Below, piece after piece: positions 1-13,080 of a DNA stretch of 64,000 nucleotides (position 1 is its first letter; every line of letters starts with the position of its first letter). The stretch spans positions 2,143,539-2,207,538 of the forward strand of contig VZSE01015292.1 of assembly GCA_013398275.1 (NCBI GenBank), written 5' to 3'. Made by a program: the position numbers and the translations under genes. The DNA comes from Promerops cafer (taxonomy: Eukaryota > Chordata > Aves > Passeriformes > Nectariniidae). The notes under the pieces were generated by a model, which saw only the letters and a list, made by a program, of their open reading frames with translations, was not told the DNA's origin and did not search any database.

Positions 1-676
1 ATGCAAATGCAAATATTTGCATCACAATTCTGATTTATATTTTACAAAGATAATTTAATTTCATTATATTACTCACGTATTTTAGACCAGTAGATATGTA
101 TTAATATCTTTTAAAGCAATACATATTCTGAACAGATGCCAAATTTAAAATATTTTAATTTACTAATTGTGGAGGAGTTGTTAAATGCACAGGAATTACT
201 CATGTCTGAAACAGATAATACTGGAGTGTTCTGTAGCATTATGTAACAGTGTTCTGAGATAATTCAGTAATTTGGGAAAGAAGAGGAAACTTGCATTCTG
301 AGTTTCCTCTGCAAGCTGGAATTGTCTATGCTTTAAATAGTTAATGTGTGAGGAAATACAGTTTTGCACAGACCCAGCAGATAAAATGCAGAGAAAGAGT
401 AAAACCAGGCCTTTGGAAACATTTTTTTACTATTTAGCCTCTGTAATAAAACAGACTTGACACAGGAGTAGCTTCAATGGTGCTAAAATGTGACGTGACA
501 TTGTGGAAGTGATGTGTCAATTAGAACGAATTGCATTCTGAAATTTGGAAGAATTGACCTCAAAAGAATCCTGGACTCTGCCAAGGGGATGAGAAGAAGG
601 AGCCGAGACTGGAAGTTGGCTCTGGTGTTCCTACAGGAATTCTGCAGGAGTTCAGGGGCAGCGCTGCTCTGACAGC
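1..676. other. Non-coding; octamer palindrome at the left edge
   Basis: AT-rich sequence without a credible gene. Positions 1-22 contain three POU octamer motifs: ATGCAAAT at 1-8 and 7-14, and its reverse complement at 15-22. Positions 7-22 form a perfect 16-bp palindrome. The window begins here, so the full extent of the cluster is not visible. Confidence 0.6.
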
Positions 677-1547
677 GGTCCTTCCTGGCCCTGGTCACTC
701 CCGGTGTTGGTGCCGGGAGCGGTCACTCCCGGTGTTGGTGCCGGGAGCGGTCATTCCCGGTGTTGGGGCCGGGAGCGGTCATTCCCGGTGTTGGGGCCGG
801 GAGCGGTCATTCCCGGTGTTGGTGCCGGGAGCGGTCATTCCCGGTGTTGGGGCCGGGAGCGGTCATTCCCGGTGTTGGTGCCGGGAGCGGTCATTCCCGG
901 TGTTGGGGCCGGGAGCGGTCATTCCCGGTGTTGGGGCCGGGAGCGGTCATTCCCGGTGTTGGTGCCGGGAGCGGTCATTCCCGGTGTTGGGGCCGGGAGC
1001 GGTCATTCCCGGTGTTGGTGCCGGGAGCGGTCATTCCCGGTGTTGGGGCCGGGAGCGGTCATTCCCGGTGTTGGGGCCGGGAGCGGTCATTCCCGGTGTT
1101 GGTGCCGGGAGCGGTCATTCCCGGTGTTGGGGCCGGGAGCGGTCATTCCCGGTGTTGGTGCCGGGAGCGGTCATTCCCGGTGTTGGGGCCGGGAGCGGTC
1201 ATTCCCGGTGTTGGGGCCGGGAGCGGTCATTCCCGGTGTTGGTGCCGGGAGCGGTCATTCCCGGTGTTGGGGCCGGGAGCGGTCATTCCCGGTGTTGGTG
1301 CCGGGAGCGGTCATTCGCGGTGTTGGGGCCGGGAGCGGTCATTCCCGGTGTTGGTGGCGGGAGCGGTCATTGCCGGTGCCGGGAGCGGTCATTGCCGGTG
1401 CGGGGCCGGGAGCGGTCATTCCTGGCCCTGGTCATTCCCGGTGTTGGTGCCGGGAGCGGTCATTCCTGGCCCTGGTCATTCCCGGGGCCGGGAGCGGTCA
1501 TTCGCGGTGTTGGGGCCGGGAGCGGTCATTCCCGGCGTTGCCCGCAG
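677..1547. repeat. GC-rich 28-bp minisatellite with 140-bp higher-order structure
   Basis: From 693 to 1364 there are 24 uninterrupted 28-bp units, each of the form GGTCATTCCC, GGTGTTGG, G or T, GCCGGGAGC. The first two units have CAC in place of CAT. After 1364 the units become shortened and rearranged, with GGTCATTCCTGGCCCT variants, to about 1547. A related CCTGGCCCTGGTCACTCC variant also flanks the left side. The variable base follows G,T,G,T,G in each of four consecutive blocks of five units (777-1336), a 140-bp higher-order repeat. The unit has no stop in any forward frame, so three overlapping 300-aa frames are open purely by periodicity; I do not consider them genes. Each unit has G runs that could form quadruplexes. 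Confidence 0.97.
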
Positions 1548-4500
1548 GTGGCAGCACGGGGCCGCCGCCGTGGCAGCTCAAGGGAAGCCGCTCCGAGGTG
1601 CTGGAATTGCTGCCTCAGTTTCCCTCGGCTCGTCCCTCCATCGCTTTGGCCGTGTCCAGGCGATATGAAAAGAGCTCTTCCTTTCCCTCAGCAGGTTTCT
1701 AAGCCCTAATGTCACTACAAAGTGTCGTCACCCCAACCAGGAGAGAGGATGCGGAGTGCACTGCTGCCTTGTCTTCTGCTGAAGCCCAGCTGGGGTGGGA
1801 TGGGGCTGCCTTGTTGAGCCTGGAATGGGAATTTTCTCCCGGTGGGGCTGGCAGAGGCTCAGCTGGTCCCTCCACGTTCACGGACTGTGACACCTCTTCA
1901 GCCCTGCTCGTGCCTTTGCTGTGTTTGCCTTTGGCTGAGTCGGCTCCATGGAAGGTCAGGTCGGTGCCACCAGGGCAAGGCAGGTGCAGAGACCCTGTGC
2001 TAGGGCATGCTAATATATTTTCTGTTGCTGATAAATCTTTTTAACATATCAAGAACATTGCTGTTTGTTGATAATTTAAGCAGCTTATCTAAGAAATCTT
2101 TACTTAAAGAGATGTTAGGGCTTTTAACAAGCAACACTTTTGTTAGGTAAATTTTGAAAAGTCCTTTAAGGTGGGATGAAGTGAACACACAGGCCATGAG
2201 GAGTGACCTGGCCCTTTGATAAAGGAGGAGCTTGTCAAATCCAGTAGATTTGTTTTATACATTCTCCAAGTTAAGTGTTGACACAACAATGTGGAAATGG
2301 TGCACAGTCAGCATCACCACAAGGACTGGGACTTCTCATTCTGTGATGTAACATTTTACCATGAGATGTCTTTACTCACTGTCTAAGCATTATTCTTGTA
2401 CAGTATACAAGGAAATGGTGGATTTCCAGCTGATTTCCATTTTTGTGACTGTTCCAAGAAATTTTCTTGAATTGTCATCTTAACGTTCCTGCCATCTTCT
2501 CCTTTGTATCCAAACTAGTCTCTTTCCTGTCTTTCAAATCTTTTTGCTGACTGCTGAGTCTGGATCAGGGAAACATGTCTGCTGTCAGCACATTCCGGGA
2601 GATCTTTGCCATGATTACTTTTTTGTTAGTTACACGAATTTGGTTATTTAACAATCTCACAACTATACTGCAAAGATAACTGACAAAAAATTAACAGATG
2701 GGAGTGTAATTGTTGTTGTGAGGAAGCCTCTCTGTCTCTCAGCCATAGCTGTGTTGTCTCCATTGTACAGATGAGAAGGATGACACACAGAACAAAATGA
2801 ATCTCTGATTTAATCCTCTTGCTTTCAGGAGCAATGAAACCCACTGATGGTACAGTGTGCTCTGCTTATTACTACTTCAATCTCACTGAACCAGAAATAG
2901 AAACCTGGGGTGCTGCAGCATGTGATGATTAAGTTACATTAGCAGAAGGTGGTGAGCAAATAGGCAAGGACCTAAAGACATAAAGCTAGTGCTGTTAATC
3001 ACTTCCAGAGACATTAAAATCAGAATATTAAAGCTGAAATAACATTTATAACTTCTTAAAGGTCAGTGCTTAAGCTGATAGGAAGGCACTGTGGCAGCAT
3101 GACTAAAAGCCATGGGCACGAGTGGTGTGCAGCATCTCAGAAGCAGCACACAGAGTTTCATCTGGTGGTAATTGGAAGGCCCAAAAAGGAGACACAGACT
3201 CCGTGGTCTTAAGGCCTTTCTAAAGCAGGAAGAGTGAAATGAAAAACATTTTCCTTTGATACAAACAGAGGCCCCTTTTGCTGCATTCTCCCTGAATTCA
3301 AGCTCACTCCACGCAGCCCCTAATGGGTGACTGAATTATGGCTGACAGGTTGTGCATGGCTCTAGCAGTAACTTCCACTCAGTTTAATATCTCGGGGTTT
3401 TTTGCTTAAGAAACTGGATGTGCATTTGAAAGCAATTTGCATTAATACAGTATGTCTTCAGGCAAACATCATTCCCTGTTTTAAACAGCTTTTAAACTTT
3501 TTAACAGCCCAGCTATTGTTTGAAGTCAGTCACAGAAACAGCTGGGCTCTGTCTGGTGTTAGGGGTGTGAGCATTACAAAATGGGAAAGCATTTCTGGAC
3601 AGTTTTGGTTAAATCTGTTTTCACTTTGAATTGGCACTTGACAATGAAGAATTTAGTGTCTATCTCCTTTGGTAGCTGTTTGAGTTGCCTCTCTAAATTA
3701 TTTTATTTTTAGCTTTTTGGGGTTGTTTTTTTTTTCCCCAGATTGAACTATTATTGGTTCTGTTCCTGCTCTGTCCAAATAACAACATTTGCAGCTAATG
3801 GGAGGAATGCAAAGGAGTGACACTGCTGATTGCTTTGATAAGAAAGAGACTCGCTTTTATTACCAACTAATTAAATGGTAGGCGGCAGCTAATGGTGATT
3901 ATAATTAAGACTGGAACTGACATCCTTTTTCTGGAAGAGCTGTAAGCTGAGAGAACTAAGCTAAAGTCCCTTTATGGCAAAGGTGATTTTTTGTTATAGG
4001 AACTGATCAGCTGTTTCACTGAGAAGTGAAAGTTGTAAAGCTGTTTATAGTTGGTATTTGCCAATCCCATTTTAAATGTCCTGCTGCTTGAAGGGAGTTG
4101 TTTATCCTTTCATCATTTAGCTTTACTGACTGTGAATTGAAATAGTTTAATTTTACACAAGCTGTACCCTCCAGGCCGTGCCCTCTGACAAAGCTTTTGC
4201 AGTTTTGCTTCAGTAAAATTTGTGGGATAATAAATACCTTAATAGTGTATAGGTAAGACTGTGCTCCCTCTTTGCAGAGGTGTAAGTCTATAGTAAATTC
4301 AGATAGTGATTTCATTCTAGTTAGATGCAAAGTGAGACAGCTGTGTCTTCTTCTGGGACAAACTTCCAAGAAGTGATGCACAACCAAAAAACTCCACCTT
4401 CCAACATTAGGCAATGCACCTGTCCTTTGGGTACAAAGTGATATTTTTCTGATTTCCTCCCAATGCCTGTGAGGGGTGCAGGGTTCATCCTGGCAGCAGG

Positions 4501-7263
4501 GAGCTGCAGCTCCTGCCGGGCTGCCCCTCTGCACTTCGGCTGCAGGAGGCACCGTGGGCAGCCGGGCTCTGCCGCGGGGGGTTCCTCCCTCTCAGAAGCA
4601 GCTGATGAGCGGAAACAATAAAACTGCTTTCCCCATCTGGTGATGAAGACTGACAGTTCGCAGGGGATGAGTCAAAGGTCGCTGATGAGAAGATCCATCC
4701 AGATAATTGCTGTAATTGCACCCTGAGGATGCAGCTCCTCTCACAGAGCATCAGGCAGTGACTGCTGGTAAATCTATACTTGGCAGTGAACTTCATCCTA
4801 TGCCTTAAATCAAAAAAGTTCCTTCATGGGATATAAATGCAGAAAGCTATTTTGTTTTTTTTTTTCCCTCAATCCAACCATGTTTTCTCCTGTTGTCAGG
4901 TGATTAGGAAATAGTTGCATTCTGAAACAGGGAAGTAATTGTTATTTAAACATAAAATTACCATTTAGTGTTAAAGCCTTTGATGAATACACAAGCTGTT
5001 GTTACTTCACAACAAATATCAATAAGCAGCATGAATGAGTATACATAATTCATAATATTTAACTTGAAAGTACATATTTTTCTTTCAGTGATTGATTAAT
5101 TTCTCTTGAGTTTGTCCAGTGACTTCATCACAATTTAATACAAAAAGCTTTTCTGTTGGAGAGTAAACAGTAACAGGACACAAGCAGCAGCCCTGCCACA
5201 AAATTAACTTTTTTTACACCCTTTCACAAGGCCCAGAAATCCAAAAGCTTTGTGGTTGCATTGCTGAATGAAACTAGGGAAATAGCACCATTATCAATCA
5301 GTCAGCCCTTAGCACTCAGAACTTTATTGAATGAAGAATAAGAAATATCCAATAGAGGTTGTGCTCAGTAAGAAGGAATTGAAAAGGCAGGAACTAACTC
5401 AAATACAGCGATCAGATTGTGTTTTTTTCCCCTCAAACCGTTTGAACGTTGTGTATAACACACAACACTTCCTATTTTAATAGACTGTTTCTTTGCCCAT
5501 AGGGGAATTTTTCTTTTACCACAGAGGCCCAAGGGATGGGAAGCAGAATGGGGTTTTTTTTTCCAAGGAGTTGCAGGGTTTGTTTTCCGTCAAAGCTCCG
5601 CAAAGGGTCGCGATTTCCCACCCAGGTGGGGAAGGTGAGTGAGCGCCCAGCATCCCACAGGAGCCTGTCTCTGAGCAGGCATTTTCACTCCCCTCTCAGG
5701 CTGTGTGTGCCCTGCATCAGTTTTCTGTGGCTGCAGGAGCTGACAGAATGAAGAAGTGCAGGGGTAACCCAGCGCTGCTCGGAACAAAGGCAGGTTCCTC
5801 TCTGATGCTCCCTGGGGCTGCTTTGCAGGTTCAGGCATGTTCCTTTCCACCCACAAAGGCAGGGGCAGAAGAGCATTTTCTGGAAGCTGCTTTAGTGGGT
5901 TTTAATCTGCTGTTATTTCCTCCTTCCTGGATTTTTCTGTATCCACTCTGAGCAAGTGTGAGAGGGAAGAGCTGTGTCTAAACTACAGCCCAGCGCAGGG
6001 ATAACAACAAAGCTTACAATTTATCCAGTCAGGTTTCTTCTTTATTCAGTGAAATTGCTGGGGTTTTCCACACTGATGAAAGCTGTGCTGTCAGAGACAT
6101 AATGGTTTTACATCATATACCTCTCGTGCAAGTGTTAATTTAAACTTGTCTTTACTATTATGAAATTAGTAGGTAGTAGCGTGGTCTTGTGCCAACACAG
6201 ATTAGTACATTTATAATTAGATTAGTACAAATTGTTTATAGGTTTCAGACTCCACTTAGCCCAGTAGAATATGCATGCAGTCTGAAAAATTGCTTTCTTT
6301 GGTGGAAATTCGTTTGAAATAACGAATGTGTGGCTCAGAAAAGAATTTTACATTTTTTATATTAGTTCAATAACAACTATCATCTGATTCTATGGTCATT
6401 TGGTTCATGCCTTTTGCCACTTATTCATCAAAACAGAACCAGTATTTTGTGCCTCCCAGAGATCTTGGTATTTATCTATGATTCATTCAGTGTCTATAAT
6501 TCAAATATACTCTTGAAAGTCCCCCTGAAGCTCTTGCTCGTGGGAAACCAACAGGCTTACACCAAACATATCTGTCACTACTAAAAGCTATTTGATAAGA
6601 GACTTGGGAAAAAATCTTCTTAAAATACAGCAGAAGAGAACTGCAAAAACCAGAATTCTTGAGTCAACTGCTGCACAGGAGCTCTCTCAGCTATTTTTGC
6701 CAGGAGTGCTTTGGGTAGAAGACAAACATGGTCAAATTAGCTAAAATGCTGGAAGTTCAGTCAAGGATACTGCCTTAAATAGTTCACCCAGAAAAGGACA
6801 AGGCTTTCTTAGGGCAGCCCCTTCAGAATTCCAATGGCAGTTGCAATTTCTAATAAGTAAATATCAAATATAGTAATTTTTCTGTGAATTTGTTTTACGA
6901 GAGATTATTGGAATGTTTCGAGGTCAAATTCAGCCCTCCTAACTATGAAATACTCACTAGAAAAAATAGATATCTGAGACTAGACCTTGGTTAATATTGC
7001 TGTTTTCCTGTTCTTGGCTTTATTTTTTTGCCATTCATGGCTATAGGTCACATAGCTGGAGGGAAAAAAGTATGGTAACAAGATGCTAAAATTTAAAGGA
7101 AAATGTGTTCACTGTCAACCTCCTTTTACTGTGCACTGGTTTTTACTTCTTGCCAAATATCTGCTATTTGACCTCTCTGGGCTATGCTAATATTGACCTA
7201 AAGAGCACGGGAGATTATCTTTCAACGTAGGAATAAATTCAATATTTACTCATAAATATTTTT
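1548..7263. other. Intergenic, no gene recognised
   Basis: Mostly AT-rich unique sequence. A GC-richer patch at about 4440-4620 has a few CpGs and open frames on the minus strand (4016-4552, 4485-4796) that match no family I know and are probably composition effects. A good donor-like sequence (GGGGAAG|GTGAGTGAG) occurs near 5635, but no matching exon structure was found. No RNA gene or mobile element was recognised. Confidence 0.55.
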
Positions 7264-7805
7264 CATAGAGCCATCAAATACGAGGTTGGAAAGGACCTCA
7301 GGGATGATATGGCTGAACCTTTCTAGGCAAAATCACAGCCTTGGTAGGAAGGCCCAGCATCCAGTCCAGCTGAATCTTAAAAGTGTTCAGCACTGGGGAG
7401 TCCCCTGGGGAGATTTTTCTGTAAAAGATATTCCCTGTAAAAAGGGAATTTCCATCTTCTTTGTAGCCTGGAACATGGTGAGGACATCTCCCTAAGCCTT
7501 CTTTTCTCAAGGCTGAGCAACCCCAGTTGTGTCACCCTTTCCTCACGGGGCATCTTCCCAGTTCTTTGATCATCTTGGTGGTCCTTCTCTGGACTATTTC
7601 CAGCCTTTCCACATATTTTTTTTGCATAGCAGGGACCAAAACTGACCCCAGGATTCCAGGTGAGGACTGACAAGTGCTGGATTGAGTGGGATGATGGTTT
7701 TATCTCTGCTGGTGATGCCCTTGTTGGAGCAGCCCAGCTCCCTGGTCACTCACATTGAGATTTTGGCCCCTTTTCCTCAGGAAGTGGCTCAGTTGCTGGC
7801 TTATC
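7264..7805 (-). mobile_element. CR1 LINE 3' fragment, minus orientation
   Basis: The left end (catagagccatc... ggttggaaaggacctcagggatgat) matches the reverse complement of the CR1 3' terminus. Further in are the diagnostic avian CR1 segments: cttttctcaaggctgagcaacccc, ttgatcatcttggtggtcc, ctctggactatttccagcc, ccaaaactgaccccaggattccagg, and gtgatgcccttgttg with gcagccc. It is a 5'-truncated copy limited to the 3' part of the element, with no intact reverse transcriptase. The right boundary is approximate because the copy is diverged past about 7750. The open frames here (for example 7377-7673 minus) are element remnants. Confidence 0.88.
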
Positions 7806-10800
7806 CCTGGTTCTGCACCACCACTGCAGCCACTGCACACACACCTGGCACTGCAGCCAGCCAGCCTTCCACTTGATCACCCCCTGCTCTCATCTCAACT
7901 CCCTTCAGCTGCCACAGAAGCTTTGTGGAAGCTCCAGTCACTCCCCAAATGCCATATGTGTGGGTGTGACCCCCCCATCTGTTAATTAACATTCTCAAGT
8001 GCAGACCAGTTCCTGATCATGTGGGTAGAGGGTGGCTGTGCTCATCCCACTTCCAGGAAAAATTAATTCCCAAATGCCAGAGGTAGAAATAATGGGGTGG
8101 ATCGTTGGGGGCTGTGGGGTTGTGCTGGTCTCAGCAAAGGGTTAACAGGGGCTGTGCACAGCCAGCCCCTCACTGCCTCTGCTGAAGGAACATTAATTAT
8201 AGAGAGCCCGAAGGATTCGGAGCTAAAAAGCCTAAAAAGCCTGAGCAGCATTTAAAACCAAGACAGTCAAATAACCGGTTGGATTTGATCTCTAATAAAT
8301 TACTATGTTCTGATGGTGAAATTCAGCAAGAGGGTGACAGTCAGATGGGGAGGCTGGCAGCAAAAGTTTTAAAAATAAATAGTCTTAAATTGCAGGAAAT
8401 TACAGCAAGCAGCTCCGTGGAGTTATTTTCCTGCATGCATTGTGTCTGAGGAGGCAGGCAGCCTGCTGGCAAGCTTTTGACCTTTTGTGTGAGAAATAAA
8501 ATATGCAGGTGCAATAGTGTGAGTGCACAACGGGGGACAGTGACTTTCAGCTGTGGGTTTGAGCACTGGGGGCCCTGCAGGGCAGCCAGGAGTGCTCCAG
8601 ATCAGCTCCATTAAACCTGAGAGCAGCACAGGAACAGGCTGTGGCTGTAAAGGATTGCAGAATTTGTGTGTTTCCTACCAATATCCTAGTACTCCAAATC
8701 TGTAAATCAGCCACTGGAAGACTTGTGTTAAATGGTCTTGCTGAGAGCTGATCTGCTTCTCATATTGCCCTGTTTATATTTCAGTCTGGAGTAACTCTTA
8801 GAGCAGTTGAGTTTAGTTTGGTGGCATTGCTGCCACCATGCTCTAGCTCCCAATTGCTTGGCTGAAAGGAAATCCATGGCAGGCACTTCTTCCCACTGTA
8901 ATATATTCCAAATTCCTACTAAGTAAATATGAATGAGAAGTGATAATTTTAAATGTAGTGAAGGTGCTGTAGATAAAAAGGTGACAGTAATGTTGGGAAT
9001 GCCAGCTCTGCAGTGGCTGGAGGAACAAGTCCTCTCAATTCACCCTCTGCAACAGAAATGATGAATCCTGGATCTCTGTGGACAAAAGGAGTTGCTCCAC
9101 TTGGATATTCAGTGTGTCAGTGCTCATATAGACCGAACTGAGGTGTTCCAGTCATTCAGTTCTCACAGTTCAATGTTGCTGTTACTGCTCCAATGTTTGT
9201 CAGTTGTTTGGGCATGAAAAATCACCAGTTTTCACAGTGGGAAAAGTGGGAAAAGCCCCCGTGCTGTCCCAAACACTTCCCTGTCTTTGTAAATCATAGA
9301 GGAACTTTCACTGAGGATTATGAATCCGAAGTTTTATCTACTGATGGATCACATTTAGAACCAATTTTTAGCTCCATGTTCTTATCAAAATATTGTTTTT
9401 AAAGAATTAAAGGATATGTTCTTGGGAGTTTAAATAACCTCCACAGAGAAATTTGTACCCGTGTAGGTTTTACAACTAAACCCAGTTCTAACTATTATCT
9501 GCTGGTGGCACCATTACACCAGAGGAATTTATTATCCAAGTCTTAAATGAAAAACTGCTACAGACTACACCTCTCAATCCGATTTAATGGGAATTATTTA
9601 TTTTTAATTTCTTCATAGTTTGGTGTCAGTTAAACCAAGTCATTTTGTTGCCTTGGGGTCTTTGTGGATGAGTTTTAAAGAAATGAGCTTCATAAGGAGC
9701 CTAATGATGATGTACCAGGGAAGAAAATTATCTGACAGTGTCACCTAAAGTAAGTGATCCTTTATGCAATCACACCCTGTTTCTTCTCTCTGCATCAGAG
9801 GCAGCTCCATATTGAGTTTTATTTCCCCCCACCTTTTTTTTTTTTTCTTTCAGAAATCTTGACTAACTAAATTAAAAAGCCAGCTTAGATCATGTTTCTT
9901 CCTTCAGATGCTGAGGATTAATCTTTGAACTTGGTTTTTCTAATTGTAAGTGGGTAGAAACAGGTAATAAGTTATTTGTCTGTGGGCTAACCACACAGAC
10001 AAACCCATTTTTTTTTAGTTGGCAGCTAAATACAGCTTATGTTGTTTTCTTCAACCTTATAGTGCCCTAATCTTTCATGTAATTTCCTAGACCTTTCCAT
10101 TATTGATGTATACTGCTACATAATTGTGTGAGCCACTTATATACCACAGAACATTGTGCAGCTTGATTTTTCCTGTCCCTAGAAGAGCAATCACTTCCAA
10201 CAGTGTTTTTCCACTCAAATTCTTCTAACTTTAGTTTTTAGCTTAAAGTAACGAAGATTGAAAATTTTGAGTAGTTACCTAAATTACTCTTTGTCCTCCC
10301 TGGGAGACAGAAGCACTTCTGATTAAATATATAATTGATTTTATTAATTCTGTTTTTCTTGCAAGGAACTGATTGCTGCAGTCTTCTTTACTCCAAAATG
10401 GGAGAATCTCACTACACTTCAGTCCACTGTGAATGCATTTATCCATGGCCCATGATCCTGCAAAATCCAGTCTAAAAATCCTCTTATAAAACCCGGTACC
10501 TTTCTGGTTTTCCCAATTTTAGAAAACACAAATTCCCCCCCGTGTTGCCCTCTCCCTCCCCTGGTTAATGTTGCTTTATATCTGGGCAGAAGTAATTTGT
10601 GCAAGACACATTACTTATAGGACAGTGCCTAAAAATACACCAAAAGGTCACTGCACAGCAGACAGAAGGCAGCACTTGTTCCAGCCACTCGCGCTGAGAG
10701 CGACGGGTCTTTGTTAATATTAATTGTGCATATTGTAAACAGTGCCTGCTTTAAAAATACATTGCACAAACTTGCAGCAATGAGCATTTTGTGAGCCCTA

Positions 10801-12780
10801 GGACTGGATAACAGGGGATATCCAGGATATCCAGGATAACTGGATAACATCTGTTCTTCACTGATGAATTTAGATGTAATTGTTTGCTGTTCTTGTTGGA
10901 TTCCAGGTTTGTGAATTGTGCGTCTGCTTCCAGGAAAGTGGGGTGTATTTCCAAAAATGCCAGTGAAATTGAGAATAGTAACAAAGATGTATAAAGTTTC
11001 AAGATTCAGAGCAGATGATTTGCACAAACCTTCACCATGATTGTGCTTATAATAGTAAGGGTGTACAGAGAACATGGGAAAAACTCTGCTGGGAGAGCAA
11101 GGCCAGATTCCCTCTGTGCTCAGGAGAAGCTGAGCTGCTGTGAGGAGGTGGAGCAGAGCCCCCACGGGGTCCTGCTGCTCCCACAGGGTCCAGCTGCCTT
11201 CCCACAGCTCCTAGCCCTGCTCTTTCCTGGCTCCCTCAGCACCTGGAAATGCTCCTCCAAAGGCAGTGGTGGCAGCTGCTCCATGGGCTGACCATGGGAT
11301 CCCCCAGGGGATTATCCCCAGGGGCATCAAAGTAGCTCCCAACACACAAGACACACACAGTCACCTTTTCTGCCATCCCTTCTTCTCAACCCAGCCAAAA
11401 TCAAGAGGTGTGATTCTCTCCTCAGGTGGACACTATCCAGGAAGGATGTTTTCACTAAAACTGCGGATTCTGAATCTTTATATGTCTGCAGAGAAAAGGC
11501 TGCAGTGTTTGAAAGGCTCTGTCAACATCTAACAAAGAAACCCTGGCACCTGGACACTGTTCCCATCAAGGCCCTCTCACTCGAGCACGCTTGGTTTGTT
11601 TTGTAATTTATCCTTAATAAGAAAATGTTGAAAAGATCTAATTCTGGCTGGGCATCAAAGGCAGTGGAGCTGTGCGTGGACAGCGTCGTTTATAACGCGA
11701 CTGTGCTGTGTGGCAATTTACAACCCAAATTTATGTTGCTATTGAGTATGGCCTTTTTTTCTTTTGAAAACTGGTATTGAAGTGTGTTTACAATGGTAAT
11801 TATTCACACAGAGTTAGAAGCAAAAGAAAGAATGCAAGTGTGGTGAAAGTAACTGCAACACAAGGAAGGTGATGCTGTGTGGTTAAAGTAATTTCAGAAC
11901 TACCTCAAATGTTAAGCTGATGAAGATGAACATTAATTCTCTTTTGGAGGAAAGATTGAGGTAGAACAGATGGGTTGGTTGCCAAGAAAATGGTTTGAAA
12001 GGAAGTAATGTGCACATTGACATTTCCTGCTTTTACATAATTATTTTAAATAACTTATGTAATTGCCTTGAGTGGAATCACTGTGTTCGTTAGTGGGGTA
12101 TGAAGACAAGCATTTCCAGCATCTCAGAAGGGCTGTCTTGTGCTCTACCTCAATTCTGTTGCATTTGACCATCCCAGCACATGCTTTTATCTTGTTTTTG
12201 ACAAAGCAATATGCCATGATTTGAACAAAAATTGAGCAGCATCTTTTTCTTGCCGTGTGTGCAGCTTGTTCCACCTGGAGGGGCTAAACGTGAGTAGGAC
12301 TTTGATCCCATTCCCACTTGGGGTGGAAAATCATGGACCTTGCCCACCCAGGGCATGAAGTTCATCTCCCTCTTCCTCTGAGCACCATTACAATTTGTTG
12401 GCTCATCCCACTCTCCCTCCCTGGGAAGCAAACCCACGAAGCAGGTCCTGGAGCACAGGATGTTGGTAGGTTGAAGGCCAAGGAATATTTTCTCCCCTGG
12501 CCCCTCTCTGTCCATGCGCTGTGTGCTGAGTGTCTTCTCTTTGCTCCCAGATTTTCCCTGTGAAAATCCCAGTTTCCTCTCAGAGCACACACCCCCTCAC
12601 CCCATCCCAAGCATCCTCTGTGAACAACGTTCTGCTGCCTTGTTTCCGAGCTCTGCCTGAACAAATGCTGTGTGTGGAGGTGCTGGTGGGCAGCAGGGCC
12701 CCTCTTTGGAGGGCGATTCCTGCCAGCTGTGCCCTGTGCTCGCCCACTATCTGCTCCTGCCAGGCCTTCACCTTGCACAA
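7806..12780. other. Intergenic, no gene recognised
   Basis: Unique AT-rich sequence. A small tandem repeat based on GGATATCCAG occurs at about 10815-10850 and is read as YPGYPGYP in a shadow frame. Open frames at 10629-11165 (minus), 12150-12590 (minus) and 12362-12778 (minus) show no domain, signal peptide or splice context and are rejected as genes. Confidence 0.5.
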
Positions 12781-13080
12781 GCTGCTCATTAGGTGGTGAT
12801 AATTAAACCTCCCCTGCAGCAGGCAGGTCTGGGCAGCGCACCAAGAGCCCTCCTTGTCCTGCAGCTGCCAGGGAAGGTGCAGCTCCTAATGATGCCGTGA
12901 TCACCTGCCGGCTCCGCAGTGCCCAGCACCACCTATTGGCTCCCAACAAGCCCTTTCAGCAGCTGTCAGATGCTAATGAAATGTTTCAGCGGCTGAAACA
13001 ACCTGTGCCCTGTGCAAACCGGGGGGCACATCATGGAGATGGGCATAAATATTCATAACTATTCATCATGGCACGAACAA
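12781..13080. promoter_or_regulatory. Candidate conserved non-coding element
   Basis: A block with dense binding-site-like words: TAATTAAA and CTAATGAT homeodomain cores, CACCTATTGG, a CAGCTG E-box next to CAGATGCTAATGA, and a perfect 17-bp inverted repeat gtttcagcggctgaaac at 12983-12999 (8-bp arms, 1-bp centre). It is followed by GGGCATAAATATTCATAA. Nothing is coding here. Conservation cannot be tested from one sequence; the call rests on motif density and the palindrome. Confidence 0.3.

Noticed and set aside
704..1709. Three overlapping 302-332 aa open frames with a 28-residue period
   Set aside because: They arise because the 28-bp minisatellite unit has no stop in any forward frame; all three frames are equally open and repetitive.
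7377..7876. Small proteins in the CR1 region
   Set aside because: They lie in the 3' part of a degraded CR1 copy, outside an intact reverse transcriptase.
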